From positions 1 to 40,426 of the forward strand of contig NZ_JALFLA010000039.1 of assembly GCF_022775115.1 (NCBI RefSeq): a stretch of 40,426 bases of DNA, read 5' to 3'. Both the position numbers and the translations under genes were made by a program. The notes under the pieces are model-generated. The model had not been told where the DNA came from, ran no database searches, and saw only the letters and a program-made list of their open reading frames with translations. This DNA is from Agathobaculum sp. Lineage in GTDB: Bacteria > Bacillota > Clostridia > Oscillospirales > Butyricicoccaceae. Positions 25,432 through 33,812 of this stretch are shown here, piece after piece (the stretch's first letter is position 1; every line of letters starts with the position of its first letter).

Positions 25432-26469
25432 TCATTCTTTTTCATCCAAAAAGGTCTCGGCGATCAGGGTATTCAGCTCCTTGGCAAAGCGGCTGAGCCG
25501 CGCGGACAGCTTGGCATAGTCCATGCGCGTCGGGCCGACGATACCGATCGCCCCCTGACCGATCTTGCCGATATCATATTTTGCGTAGATCACAGAGGTT
25601 TCACTCAAGGGGTTTTCGCCGTTTTCCGGGCCGATAAAGAACTGAATGCCGTCGATCTTGCGTGTGCTCGGCAGCAGGTGCTTGTGGTCGATCTCCATAT
25701 AGTCCAGCAGCGCGCGCGCCTTGTGCAGATCGCGGTATTCGGGAAAGCGGAGCAGCTTGCTCGTCCCCTCGAGATAGACCTTCTGGTCGCTCAGCTCCTC
25801 GATCAGCTCGGCAATGTACTCAGCCACCGGGGCGAGCAGTGCGGAAAGCCCCGCGGCGCGGCGCACGATGTCAAACCGCTCGGCGGTGATGCTGGTCAGC
25901 GGCAGGCCGGTCAGCGTTTGGTTGAGCACATAGGTGAGCAGCTCGGTCTCGTCCTTGCTGACCTCGGTCAGTGTGCGCACCAGCTTGTTTTTGACTGAGC
26001 CGGAATCGGTGACGACGACGATGACAAAGCTGGTCGGATCGACCGCGATGATCTCAAACCGGCGGATGGAGACCTGCGTCATCGCCGGGGTAATGGCGAC
26101 CGAAGCGTAGTCGGTCATGCTGGAGATCAGGCGGCCGGCCTCCTGTATCAAGCGGTCAAGCTCACGCACCTTGGTTTGCAGGATGTGCTGCAGCGGGGTG
26201 TCGTCGCCCTCGGTCTCATCCGGCTGCTCCATCAGCTCGTCAACATACAGGCGGTAGCCCTGCGGCGAGGGGATGCGGCCGGCCGAGGTGTGCGGCTTTT
26301 CCAGATAGCCCATCTCCTCCAGCTCGCTCATCTCATTGCGGATGGTGGCCGGAGAGAAAGGAAGCGCGTGCCCCTCGGTCAGCACCTTGGAGCCGACCGG
26401 CTCGGCGGTGCGGATATAGTCGCCGATGATGGCCTTGAGTATTTGCTTTTTGCGTTCCGAAAGCTCCAC
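25432..26469 (-). CDS. hrcA: Heat-shock repressor HrcA
   Basis: 345 residues. Winged-helix N-terminus (LSERKKQILKAIIGDYIRTA, GSKVLTEGHALPFSPATIRNEM) with ELEEMGYLEKPHTSAGRIPS, the family's most conserved stretch. The central and C-terminal parts end in MDYAKLSARLSRFAKELN. It binds CIRCE and represses its own operon; GroEL controls its folding in the family. The start is GTG 26469 with AAAGGAG eight bases upstream; CIRCE lies 27 bases before it. Confidence 0.97.
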   Translation of the reverse strand: MELSERKKQILKAIIGDYIRTAEPVGSKVLTEGHALPFSPATIRNEMSELEEMGYLEKPHTSAGRIPSPQGYRLYVDELMEQPDETEGDDTPLQHILQTKVRELDRLIQEAGRLISSMTDYASVAITPAMTQVSIRRFEIIAVDPTSFVIVVVTDSGSVKNKLVRTLTEVSKDETELLTYVLNQTLTGLPLTSITAERFDIVRRAAGLSALLAPVAEYIAELIEELSDQKVYLEGTSKLLRFPEYRDLHKARALLDYMEIDHKHLLPSTRKIDGIQFFIGPENGENPLSETSVIYAKYDIGKIGQGAIGIVGPTRMDYAKLSARLSRFAKELNTLIAETFLDEKE

Positions 26470-26495
26470 AGGTGTGGCTCCTTTCTCAAAACGGG

Positions 26496-26522
26496 TTAGC
26501 ACTCCGACTCTTTGAGTGCTAA
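26496..26522. promoter_or_regulatory. CIRCE operator
   Basis: Perfect TTAGCACTC (26496-26504), nine bases, GAGTGCTAA (26514-26522). It lies immediately downstream of the hrcA promoter -10 element, the standard position for HrcA repression. Confidence 0.99.
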
Positions 26523-26526
26523 AACT

Positions 26527-26555
26527 AATTTACCACCGAGCAGGGGCAAAGTCAA
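26527..26555 (-). promoter_or_regulatory. hrcA operon promoter
   Basis: Minus strand TTGACT (26555-26550), 17 bases, TAAATT (26532-26527). Confidence 0.8.
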
Positions 26556-26584
26556 GACTCGTTTATGAATATTTTGTTAAATGA

Positions 26585-26612
26585 GCTTGCGCGCCCGCCC
26601 TGCCGCGCAAGC
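26585..26612. repeat. Inverted repeat upstream of dehydrogenase promoter
   Basis: GCTTGCGCG (26585-26593) and CGCGCAAGC (26604-26612), perfect 9-bp arms ten bases apart, ending 21 bases before the -35 element at 26634. Possible regulator site. Confidence 0.45.
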
Positions 26613-26633
26613 GGTCGAAAGCTGCGGTTTCGC

Positions 26634-26662
26634 TTGCTTTTTGGGCGCGCCGGTGGTATAGT
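26634..26662 (+). promoter_or_regulatory. Promoter of first Gfo/Idh/MocA gene
   Basis: TTGCTT (26634-26639), 17 bases, TATAGT (26657-26662). A hairpin AGGCGGC (26675-26681) with GCCGCCT (26687-26693) follows in the leader. Confidence 0.75.
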
Positions 26663-26735
26663 AAAAGACGTGGGAGGCGGCGTTTTGCCGCCTGCAAAGA
26701 TAGGTAACGCAGCAAGCCGAAAAGGAGAAAACAGT

Positions 26736-27755
26736 ATGAAAGAAGTTAAAACCGGTATTGTTGGTTTGGGTCGTTTGGGTGCGGTGCACGCGGAAAATCT
26801 GGCATTCAAGATCCCGGGCTGCAAGCTCGTGGCCGCCTGCTCGCTCGAGCAGAAGGAGCTGGATTGGGCGCGGGACTACCTCAAGGTCGATTTCGTCACG
26901 ACCGACTATAAAAAGATGGTCGATGAGGCCGATATCGAGGCCGTCGTCATCGTGTCCTCCTCGCCCGAGCACTGCTGGATGATCGAGTACGCGCTCGATG
27001 CCGGCAAGCATGTATTCACTGACAAGCCGCTCGGCTGCTCGCTGGAGGAATGCAAGCGCGCCGAGGCCGCTGTTGAGCGCCATCCGGACAAGATATTCTT
27101 CCTCGGCTTCATGCGCCGCTACGATCCCTCCTATGCTGACGCTAAAGCGCAGATCGACGCGGGCAAGATAGGCAAGCCCTATCTGGTCAAGGCCACCGGC
27201 CTCGATCCCGAGGCGCTGGTCGAGAGCTGCATCAAGTTTTCCAAGACCTCGGGCGGTATCTTTATCGACGCCGCTTCGCATGACATTGACCTGATGCGCT
27301 GGTTCCTTGGCGGCGAAGTGACCGAGGTGTACGCCGCGGGCACGACCTTCAAGCACCCGGAGTTTACAGAGAACGGTGATACCGAGACCGGCATGGCCAT
27401 GCTTAAGTTCGACAACGGCACGGTAGCCTTTCTGCATGTCGGCCGCACCGCGCCGCATGGCTACCATACCGAGACCGAGATCGTCGCCACCGAAGGCCAC
27501 ATCCGTGTGGCCGGTGTGCCGTGGAAGGACCGCGTGATGGTATATGACCAGTACGGCGCGCGGCAGGAGATCATCGAGAACTTCCCGCAGCGCTTTGCCG
27601 AGGCCTATCTGCTCGAAATGGTCGATTTTATCGACTGTGTGCAGAATGACCGCAAGCCCGCGCTGACCGTGTACGACGGCACCAAGGCCACAGTCGTTAC
27701 TTATGCGATCACCGATTCGTTCCACAGCGGCAAGGCCGTGCAGGTCGAATATTAA
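26736..27755 (+). CDS. Gfo/Idh/MocA oxidoreductase (inositol/sugar type)
   Basis: 339 residues. The Rossmann domain starts TGIVGLGRLG (7-15). Catalytic Lys97 is in VFTDKPLG, a DKP variant of the usual EKP. The family stretch GFMRRYDPSYADAKAQI is followed by the catalytic His182 and neighbouring Asp in ASHDIDLMRWF. NAD(P)-dependent oxidation of an inositol, sugar or their keto forms; similar to inositol 2-dehydrogenases but clearly distinct from the IolG encoded beyond it. ATG 26736 follows AAAGGAG. It is convergent with iolG and has its own promoter, so it may be regulated separately. Substrate unknown. Confidence 0.88.
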   Translation: MKEVKTGIVGLGRLGAVHAENLAFKIPGCKLVAACSLEQKELDWARDYLKVDFVTTDYKKMVDEADIEAVVIVSSSPEHCWMIEYALDAGKHVFTDKPLGCSLEECKRAEAAVERHPDKIFFLGFMRRYDPSYADAKAQIDAGKIGKPYLVKATGLDPEALVESCIKFSKTSGGIFIDAASHDIDLMRWFLGGEVTEVYAAGTTFKHPEFTENGDTETGMAMLKFDNGTVAFLHVGRTAPHGYHTETEIVATEGHIRVAGVPWKDRVMVYDQYGARQEIIENFPQRFAEAYLLEMVDFIDCVQNDRKPALTVYDGTKATVVTYAITDSFHSGKAVQVEY

Positions 27756-27765
27756 GCGGCGCGGC

Positions 27766-27861
27766 GGCCTGCGCCCGGTTTGACGGGCGCAGGCCGTGTG
27801 CCGATGAAAGCACATAGATATAAAGCAAAGCCGCGCGGCGATATTCGCTGCGCGGCTTTGC
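27766..27861. terminator. Two strong hairpins between convergent genes
   Basis: Hairpin 1: GGCCTGCGCCCG (27766-27777) with 27784-27795, a perfect 12 bp without a T-run. Hairpin 2: GCAAAGCCGCGC (27825-27836) with 27850-27861, 12 bp, followed on the minus strand by TTTATAT, so it should terminate the iolG transcript. Confidence 0.7.
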
Positions 27862-27866
27862 CGTGT

Positions 27867-28871
27867 TCACTTATACAGCGCGGGCTTTTCCATCATCTCG
27901 ATCGGCGCCCACTGGCCGGTACCGCGCGAGCGGTTGAGCGCGTCCGCCGCAACGCACGCGGCATAGCCGTCCCAAGCCGAGGGGCCGGTCGGCGCGCCGG
28001 CTTCGAGCGCCTTGACCCACTCCTGAAACTCAATGTCATAGGCCTCGATAAAACGATCCTTCCAGTCGGTCAGCAGAGGGAAGGAGCGCGTCGCGTTGGC
28101 ACGCATGACGACCGCATATGGATCGGGCAGGTTGACCGTACCCTTTTCGCACACGACCTGACACTGGATATCATAGCCGTAGCCGTCCGCCACCTGCACC
28201 TCCACATCAATGCGCGCGCCCGACTGCGTCTCGAGCAGCACGATCTGCGGATTATCATAACCCTTGGTCGAAAGCGAGGACTGGCGCACCTTGAGCACCT
28301 GACCGCTCTTATATTCCTCGCCCAGCAGCCAGCGGCAGATGTCCAGCTCATGTATGGCGACGTTGGAGACGCCCATCTCGGTCTGGAAGCCGTCCGGCTG
28401 GGAGACATTGCGGTGCGCGGCATGGATCATCAGCGGCGCGCCCAGCTCACCGGAGGCGATGATGCGCTTCATCTCGGCGTAGCCGCGGTCATAGCGGCGC
28501 ATAAAGCCGACCTGTAGAAGCCGCTTGCCGCACGCCTGCTCGGCCTTGATGATTTGCTCGCAGTCGGCCGCGGTCTGGGCGAGCGGCTTTTCACAAAAGA
28601 CGAACTTGCCGTGCCGCAGGCTTTCGAGCACATAGCCCGCGTGCGAGGGGTCGGACGAGGCGATGACGACCGCATCCACCTCGGGCGCGGCGATGAGCGC
28701 TTCGCCGGTCGGATAGGCGGTGATGTGCGCATACTGCGCGGCCACCTGCTGCGCGGCCTGCTCAAAATAGTCCGCACAGGCGACGACCGTGCAGCCGGGC
28801 ACGAGGTCGGTCAGGCGGCGGATGTGATCGCGGCCGATCGCGCCGCAGCCGATGACACCGATTTTCAGCAT
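27867..28871 (-). CDS. iolG: Inositol 2-dehydrogenase IolG
   Basis: 334 residues, very close in layout to Bacillus IolG. KIGVIGCGAIGRDHI (NAD loop), VFCEKPL with Lys95, RLLQVGFMRRYDRGY, PLMIHAAHRN, and the catalytic pair Asp177/His174 in AIHELDICRWLL. DGYGYDIQCQVVCEKGTVNLP and GPSAWDGYAACVAAD are further IolG hallmarks. Oxidises myo-inositol to 2-keto-myo-inositol with NAD+. Same strand as and 41 bases behind the TIM-barrel gene, probably co-transcribed. Confidence 0.92.
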   Translation of the reverse strand: MLKIGVIGCGAIGRDHIRRLTDLVPGCTVVACADYFEQAAQQVAAQYAHITAYPTGEALIAAPEVDAVVIASSDPSHAGYVLESLRHGKFVFCEKPLAQTAADCEQIIKAEQACGKRLLQVGFMRRYDRGYAEMKRIIASGELGAPLMIHAAHRNVSQPDGFQTEMGVSNVAIHELDICRWLLGEEYKSGQVLKVRQSSLSTKGYDNPQIVLLETQSGARIDVEVQVADGYGYDIQCQVVCEKGTVNLPDPYAVVMRANATRSFPLLTDWKDRFIEAYDIEFQEWVKALEAGAPTGPSAWDGYAACVAADALNRSRGTGQWAPIEMMEKPALYK

Positions 28872-28912
28872 AGGGAATACTTCCTTTCCGTTATCATGAG
28901 GGGGAATATGAT

Positions 28913-29713
28913 TTACAGGCCGGCGCGCACCGCGTTGATGGCCTCGATCGCAGCCGACGAGCCGTGCTTGGGATACAGCTCAAAGGCGACCATCTGGTCG
29001 CAGCCGAGCGCCTGCATGTACTCCAGAACAGCACGGTAGTTGATGCAGCCGGTGCCCGGCTCGCCGCGGCCAGGCGCGTCGGCGATGTGTACCTGCGCGA
29101 TAAGCGGCTGGTATTTTTTGATCGTCTCGCAGATCTTGCCCTCGTTCAGATACATATGATAGGCGTCGTACAGAATCTTGACGTTCGGCGAGCCGACCAT
29201 CTGAACGATCTCGGCCGCGTCCTTGGTGTATTTGAGGAAGTTGCCGAGGTGGTCGGTCTCAACGTTGAGCGCCTCTAAGCAGAGGGTGATACCGGCCTTT
29301 TCGGCCATCGGCGCGACCTTGCACAGCGTGCGGTACATAGCCATGGTCTTTTGCGCGTCCGAATACTGGGGGAACAGGTCGGCGGCGTACTGCTGCGGCT
29401 CGGGCAGCAGCTCGTTGGAATGGACAGCCAGCCGCTTGCAGCCGACCTTCTGCGCGACCGCGAGCGATTTTTCGATGTAGGCAATGTATTCCTGCTCGTG
29501 CGCCGGGTCGCACAGCGAGATGGGACCGTCGCCGCCCATGCAGCTGATCTCGATCTCGTTTTCTTTGCACAGGCGAATCAGCTCGTCAAGATCCTTGCTG
29601 TCCCAGCCCCAGATCTCAACGTAGTCGAAGCCGTCCCGCTTAGCGGCCGCAAAGCGCTCGGCAAACGGCAGCTCCTTGTAGATCACTTCAATATTGACAG
29701 AAAATTTCATCAT
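28913..29713 (-). CDS. TIM-barrel isomerase (Hyi/IolE-like)
   Basis: 266 residues, xylose-isomerase-like TIM barrel. Starts KFSVNIEVIYKELPFAERF. Likely metal ligands lie in LCLEALN (Glu), ILYDAYHMYL (Asp, His), QVHIADAPGRGEPGTG and VAFELYP (Glu). The HIADAPGRGEPGTG motif is typical of hydroxypyruvate isomerase-type proteins; inositol-pathway isomerases and epimerases share the fold. First gene of the operon with iolG, so an isomerisation or dehydration step on a keto-inositol or keto-sugar is plausible (inference). Two adjacent ATGs (29713, 29710) both fit the AAGGAG site. Confidence 0.85.
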   Translation of the reverse strand: MMKFSVNIEVIYKELPFAERFAAAKRDGFDYVEIWGWDSKDLDELIRLCKENEIEISCMGGDGPISLCDPAHEQEYIAYIEKSLAVAQKVGCKRLAVHSNELLPEPQQYAADLFPQYSDAQKTMAMYRTLCKVAPMAEKAGITLCLEALNVETDHLGNFLKYTKDAAEIVQMVGSPNVKILYDAYHMYLNEGKICETIKKYQPLIAQVHIADAPGRGEPGTGCINYRAVLEYMQALGCDQMVAFELYPKHGSSAAIEAINAVRAGL

Positions 29714-29745
29714 GCTCGCTCCTTCTCTCTGGTTTTCTTGCCCCT

Positions 29746-29774
29746 ATCTTAATACGCAGGTGCGCGCCGGTCAA
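29746..29774 (-). promoter_or_regulatory. Promoter of TIM-barrel/iolG operon
   Basis: Minus strand TTGACC (29774-29769), 17 bases, TAAGAT (29751-29746). Confidence 0.75.
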
Positions 29775-29823
29775 TTTCCCGGCAAAAACATTGGTATCTT
29801 GCCCAAAAACCGTCCGCTGTTTT

Positions 29824-29881
29824 GCGCACAATGCGGGGCGTCGCACGGCTGTGGTCGGACTGTATGATTGTGCGCTGTGCG
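29824..29881. promoter_or_regulatory. Candidate LacI-type operator region
   Basis: Perfect inverted repeat GCGCACAAT (29824-29832) and ATTGTGCGC (29867-29875), centres 43 bases apart (about four helical turns), between the divergent promoters. The right half is part of TGATTGTGCGCTGTGCG (29865-29881), nearly repeated at 35419-35435 and partly at 34953. Confidence 0.5.
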
Positions 29882-29890
29882 CGGTTTGGC

Positions 29891-29920
29891 TTGACGGCAT
29901 CCGCGCGCACGTCCTATAAT
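29891..29920 (+). promoter_or_regulatory. Promoter of LacI-family gene
   Basis: TTGACG (29891-29896), 18 bases, TATAAT (29915-29920). Confidence 0.75.
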
Positions 29921-29945
29921 AAAAACAAGAGGGAGGTGCGCGAAA

Positions 29946-30962
29946 ATGGCGGTGACAATGCAGGATGTGGCCGCGCTGGCTGGGGTGTCGCGTGGGACAG
30001 TCGACCGGGTGCTGCACGGGCGGCCGAATGTTGATTCTTTGGTGCGGCAAAAGGTGCTCAAAGCCGCCGAAACGCTGGGCTACCGTGTTAAGATACCGGC
30101 GTCCGCGCCGGTCAAACGCGCGGCGATTCTGATCCCGACGTGGTCGGATGGGCACTTCAACCGCCAGATCGTCAGCGGTATCCGCCGCGCGATGCGATAT
30201 GTGGCCGATCCGGGCTTTGCGCTGGTCGAACAGCCGCTGCGCACAATGACCATGCAGGAGCTGCTGCGCGAGGCCGCGCGGCAGATAGACGTGGGCGTGG
30301 ACGGCCTGATTCTGCGCGGGGAGAACACCGCTGAGGTGCGTGCTGTCATCGAGCAGGCCGTGCGGCGGGGCCTCGCGGTGATCACCTATGACGCGGATGT
30401 GCCGGGCAGCGGACGGCTGTGCCATGTGGGGCAGGATCTGTGGCGCGCGGGCGCGATCGCGGCGGGTGTTATGGCGCGGCTGATCCGCCCGTCCGAGCAT
30501 GTGCTGGTCGTGACGGGCAACCTGCGCATGGAGGCGCACAAGGGCAGGGTGGATGGTTTTTGCCGCCGTCTGCGTGAGTTGGGCTTTGACGAGGATGCGT
30601 ACCGCATCGTGGAGACAGGAGAGATTCACGGGCTGACGAGCGAGGCCGTCGCCCGCGCGCTGGACAGCGACAGCCGTCTGCGCGCCGTGTATATGAGCAC
30701 GCAGCCTGTGTCCGCTTGCATCGAGGGCATCCGTCGCAGCCGGATGCGGCAGGCGCCGCCGCATGTTATTTGCAATGACCTGACGCCGACGGCTAAGCGC
30801 TATCTGCGGGAGGGAACAGTAGACTTTGTGGTTGGGCAGGCCTTCGATCAGGAATCCTTTCGCGCGGTCATTGCGATGTATCAAATATTGATGCGCAGCG
30901 AGCGCCCTAAGCGTGAGGTGTATTACACCGACCTGAGCCTGCTGACGCGCGAGATGCTCTAA
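29946..30962 (+). CDS. LacI-family transcriptional regulator
   Basis: 338 residues. N-terminal LacI HTH (TMQDVAALAGVSRGTVDRVL, HGRPNVDSLVRQKVLKAAE) and a periplasmic-binding-protein-like sensor (AAILIPTWSDGHFNRQIVSG, VDGLILRGEN, VLVVTGNLRMEAHKGRVDGF). The sensor is of the sugar-binding type 1 kind, like the 33813-34844 binding protein, so a related sugar or polyol should be the inducer. Divergent from the TIM-barrel/iolG operon and next to the ABC transporter; probably controls both. GGAGG nine bases before ATG 29946. Confidence 0.93.
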   Translation: MAVTMQDVAALAGVSRGTVDRVLHGRPNVDSLVRQKVLKAAETLGYRVKIPASAPVKRAAILIPTWSDGHFNRQIVSGIRRAMRYVADPGFALVEQPLRTMTMQELLREAARQIDVGVDGLILRGENTAEVRAVIEQAVRRGLAVITYDADVPGSGRLCHVGQDLWRAGAIAAGVMARLIRPSEHVLVVTGNLRMEAHKGRVDGFCRRLRELGFDEDAYRIVETGEIHGLTSEAVARALDSDSRLRAVYMSTQPVSACIEGIRRSRMRQAPPHVICNDLTPTAKRYLREGTVDFVVGQAFDQESFRAVIAMYQILMRSERPKREVYYTDLSLLTREML

Positions 30963-30997
30963 ACGCTTGTCATGGAGCAAGGCGGCGTTAAAATGCA

Positions 30998-31028
30998 AGA
31001 GGCGGTGGCTTAAGCCACCGCCTCTTTT
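30998..31028. terminator. Bidirectional terminator
   Basis: A perfect 12-bp stem (30998-31009 with 31014-31025, core GGCGGTGGC) with a TTAA loop, followed by TTTTGTTTTC. Between the converging lacI-type and permease genes. Confidence 0.9.
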
Positions 31029-31050
31029 GTTTTCTATGCAATGCGTGGGT

Positions 31051-32046
31051 TTACTTGGCGGCCAGACGGCGCGCCTTGGCTTCCATGCGCTCACGGGTTA
31101 CATCAATGAATACAGCGATGATGATAACCAGACCGAGCACGATGTTCTGAATGGCCGAGGAAGCGGCCAGCAGGGTAAAGCCGTTGCGGAGTACGCCGAT
31201 GATCAGCGCGCCAATTAGCGTGCCGAGCATGGTGCCCTTGCCGCCCATGAACGAAGCGCCACCGATGATGCAGGCCGCGATCGCGTCCGTATCCAGCGGC
31301 TGCACCGCGTTCGCGCCATTGGTGATGGACGAACGGCCAATGGAAACCAGACCGGCCAGACCGGCGCAGAAGCCCGATACCGTGTAGCAGAAGGTCAGCA
31401 CGTTATCCGAATGGATACCGGACAGACGCGCGGCCTCCGGGTTGCCGCCTACGCAGTAGATCGAGCGGCCGAGCGCGGAGCGGGTCAGGAAGATGTGCAT
31501 GATGACATACAGAATGATGACCAGAACAAAGCTGATCGGGATGCCGCCGCCGAGTGCGGGCAGCAGGCGCGCTTCACCCAGCCACATGGTGCCGGCCGGG
31601 AAGCCGGATACCATCTGCGAGCCGGTCACCAGCAGCGCCATGCCCCAGAGGAAGTTCTTCATACCGAGCGTGGATACGAAGGGGTGGGGCAGATGCAGAC
31701 GGGTGAGCAGCATACCGTTGATCCAGCCAACCAGCGTACCGGCGACCAACGCCAGCACGATCATCAAGAAAGAATTGGTCGAGCCGCGCTGCACCAGCAT
31801 ACCGGCCACACAGGCTGCAAACGTCGCATTCGCGCCTACCGACAGGTCGATACCGGCGGTGATCAGACACAGCAGCATACCGATGGACAGAATCGCGTTG
31901 AACGAGGTTTGGCTGAGCACGTTCATGATGTTGCGGATATCGAGGAATTTGCCCTTGGTCACGATCGCCAGCACAGCACACAGCAGAACCAGCGCGATCA
32001 ATACGCCGAGCTGATTAAATTTACCCTTGTTTTTCGTCTTAGTCAT
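31051..32046 (-). CDS. Sugar ABC transporter permease (RbsC-like)
   Basis: 331 residues, about ten membrane helices, BPD_transp_2/RbsC type. LISIG-like LSIGMLLCLITAGIDLSVGA, PHPFVSTLGMKNFLWG, LTRSALGRSIYCVGGNPEAARLSGI and IGGASFMGGKGTMLGTLIGAL are the family landmarks. It forms the homodimeric channel of a ribose/galactose/inositol-type importer. Its start overlaps the end of the ATPase gene by eight bases, which implies translational coupling. Confidence 0.95.
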   Translation of the reverse strand: MTKTKNKGKFNQLGVLIALVLLCAVLAIVTKGKFLDIRNIMNVLSQTSFNAILSIGMLLCLITAGIDLSVGANATFAACVAGMLVQRGSTNSFLMIVLALVAGTLVGWINGMLLTRLHLPHPFVSTLGMKNFLWGMALLVTGSQMVSGFPAGTMWLGEARLLPALGGGIPISFVLVIILYVIMHIFLTRSALGRSIYCVGGNPEAARLSGIHSDNVLTFCYTVSGFCAGLAGLVSIGRSSITNGANAVQPLDTDAIAACIIGGASFMGGKGTMLGTLIGALIIGVLRNGFTLLAASSAIQNIVLGLVIIIAVFIDVTRERMEAKARRLAAK

Positions 32047-33544
32047 CTAAAGTACCTCCCCATGCGGCCTTCATAATGTCTTCCTGATTGAAATGCTTGC
32101 TGTCACGGTCGACGGTGGCCATCACCTTGCCGCCGCGCATGACGATGACCCGGTCAGACATGCCGAGGATCTCCGGCATTTCAGAGGAGATCATAATGAC
32201 GCACTTGCCTTGCTTGACAAGGCTGTTCATTACATTGTAAACTTCTACCTTCGCGCCGACATCGATGCCGCGGGTCGGCTCATCAAAGATATAGATGTCA
32301 GCATCCGTGTTGACCCACTTGCCGATGACCACCTTTTGCTGGTTGCCGCCCGAAAGCTGGCCGACGATTTCGTCGATCGAGGGGGTCTTGATGCGCAGCG
32401 AGGAAATGTGCTTCTCGCCGCTTTCCAGAATACGCTTTTCATTCAGGAACGGGCCGTCACAGAAGCCCTTCAAATTGGCAAGGATCAGGTTGGTGCGGAT
32501 GGTCTGCGCCAGCACAAGACCCTGCCCCTTACGGTCCTCGGTCAGGAAAGCGATGCCGGCCTTGATCGCATCGCGCGGAGACTTGATGCTGACCTCTTTG
32601 CCGTGGATGTACACCTTGCCGCCGTCGATCGGATCGGCGCCGAAAATGGCGCGCATGGTCTCGGTGCGGCCCGCGCCGACCAGACCTGCAAAGCCCAGTA
32701 TCTGCCCGCCGTATGCCTCAAAGCTGACGTCGTACAGCACGCCGCCCTCCTCAAGATGCTCGACCTTGAGCGCGCAATCGCCCTTGGTACCAAACTCCTT
32801 CGGGAACTGGTTTTCCAGCGTGCGTCCGACCATGCCGGCGATCAGGTCATCATTGTCGGTCTCGGTCACTTTTTTGGTCCAGATGTGCTCGCCGTCGCGC
32901 ATGACGGTCACGCGGTCGCAAAGCTCGAACAGCTCCTCGAGCTTATGCGATACAAAGACGATGCCGATGCCGCGGTCGCGCAGCTCACGGCAGGTCTTCA
33001 TCAGCTGCTCTACCTCTTTTTCGCCAAGGGAGGAGGTCGGCTCGTCCATGATAATCATTTTCGCGTCGATCAGCACAGCCTTGGCGATCTCGATCATCTG
33101 CTGCACGCCCATGCCGAACGTGCCCGCCGCCTTGGTCGGGTCAACGTCCTGACCGAGCGAGGCCATGACCTCCTTGGCCTTTTTGTGCATCGCCGGGTAA
33201 TCGAGCAGGCCGGCAGGACCCTTGATCCACTTGTTGATAAAGATATTGTCCGTGATGCTCAGCAGTTTTTCGATGTTCAGCTCTTGGTATACACACGCGA
33301 TGCCTGCCGCCGCGGAGTCGTTCGGGTCTTTGAAGTGCTGCTCAACGCCGCTTACAAAGATCTGGCCTTCATCAGCCTGATGTACGCCGGTCAGCACCTT
33401 GATTAGCGTCGATTTGCCCGCGCCGTTTTCGCCGATCAGGCCGAGGATCTCACCCGGCTTTACCGCAAGGCTCATGTTCTTCAGCGCTACGACGCCCGGA
33501 AAGCGCTTGGTTGCGTTTTTCAGCTCTACTACATATTCACTCAT
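32039..33544 (-). CDS. Sugar ABC transporter ATP-binding protein (RbsA/MglA-like)
   Basis: 501 residues, two fused ABC domains. First domain: Walker A GENGAGKST, signature GMGVQQMIEIAKAVL and Walker B MIIMDEPTSSL. Second domain: degenerate Walker A GLVGAGRTETMRAIFG, canonical LSGGNQQKVVIGKW and IYIFDEPTRGIDVGAK. This duplicated layout is specific to the ribose/galactose/inositol importer class. Energises uptake with the permease. ATG 33544 follows AAAGGTGAT; the 268-base gap upstream holds a terminator-like hairpin. Confidence 0.96.
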   Translation of the reverse strand: MSEYVVELKNATKRFPGVVALKNMSLAVKPGEILGLIGENGAGKSTLIKVLTGVHQADEGQIFVSGVEQHFKDPNDSAAAGIACVYQELNIEKLLSITDNIFINKWIKGPAGLLDYPAMHKKAKEVMASLGQDVDPTKAAGTFGMGVQQMIEIAKAVLIDAKMIIMDEPTSSLGEKEVEQLMKTCRELRDRGIGIVFVSHKLEELFELCDRVTVMRDGEHIWTKKVTETDNDDLIAGMVGRTLENQFPKEFGTKGDCALKVEHLEEGGVLYDVSFEAYGGQILGFAGLVGAGRTETMRAIFGADPIDGGKVYIHGKEVSIKSPRDAIKAGIAFLTEDRKGQGLVLAQTIRTNLILANLKGFCDGPFLNEKRILESGEKHISSLRIKTPSIDEIVGQLSGGNQQKVVIGKWVNTDADIYIFDEPTRGIDVGAKVEVYNVMNSLVKQGKCVIMISSEMPEILGMSDRVIVMRGGKVMATVDRDSKHFNQEDIMKAAWGGTLDD

Positions 33545-33812
33545 TGCATAATCACCTTTTCTTCTCCGAGATGGGGGTTGACGCAAACCTCGGCTCCGGC
33601 CGCTCTCGGCGCGGCCGGCCCTGTGCAGATGAGCAATCGTATGCCGGAACGGTTTGCACGTCCTCCGGCCTTTTCGGAGACAACGCCGCGCAAGTCGATC
33701 CTGTCGAATTATGCGGTGCTGTCCTGAAAAAGAGACGCCCCTGTATGATTTTGGTAAAATCGGCACAGGGGCGTCGGTTTCAATTTCTACTTACACCCAA
33801 GTGAGGCGGTTA
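33545..33812 (-). promoter_or_regulatory. Attenuator region between binding protein and ATPase
   Basis: GACGCCCCTGT (33734-33744) pairs with ACAGGGGCGTC (33765-33775), with an inner GATTTT/AAAATC stem. On the minus strand it is followed by TCTCTTTTTC, making an intrinsic terminator. Further GC hairpins follow, e.g. CCGGCCGC 33596-33603 with 33611-33618. Partial termination here would give excess binding protein over transporter, a common arrangement. No promoter or gene seen in the gap. Confidence 0.65.

Noticed and set aside
26577-27815. Long minus-strand open frame opposite the first Gfo/Idh/MocA gene
   Set aside because: Antisense shadow of a gene with complete family motifs.
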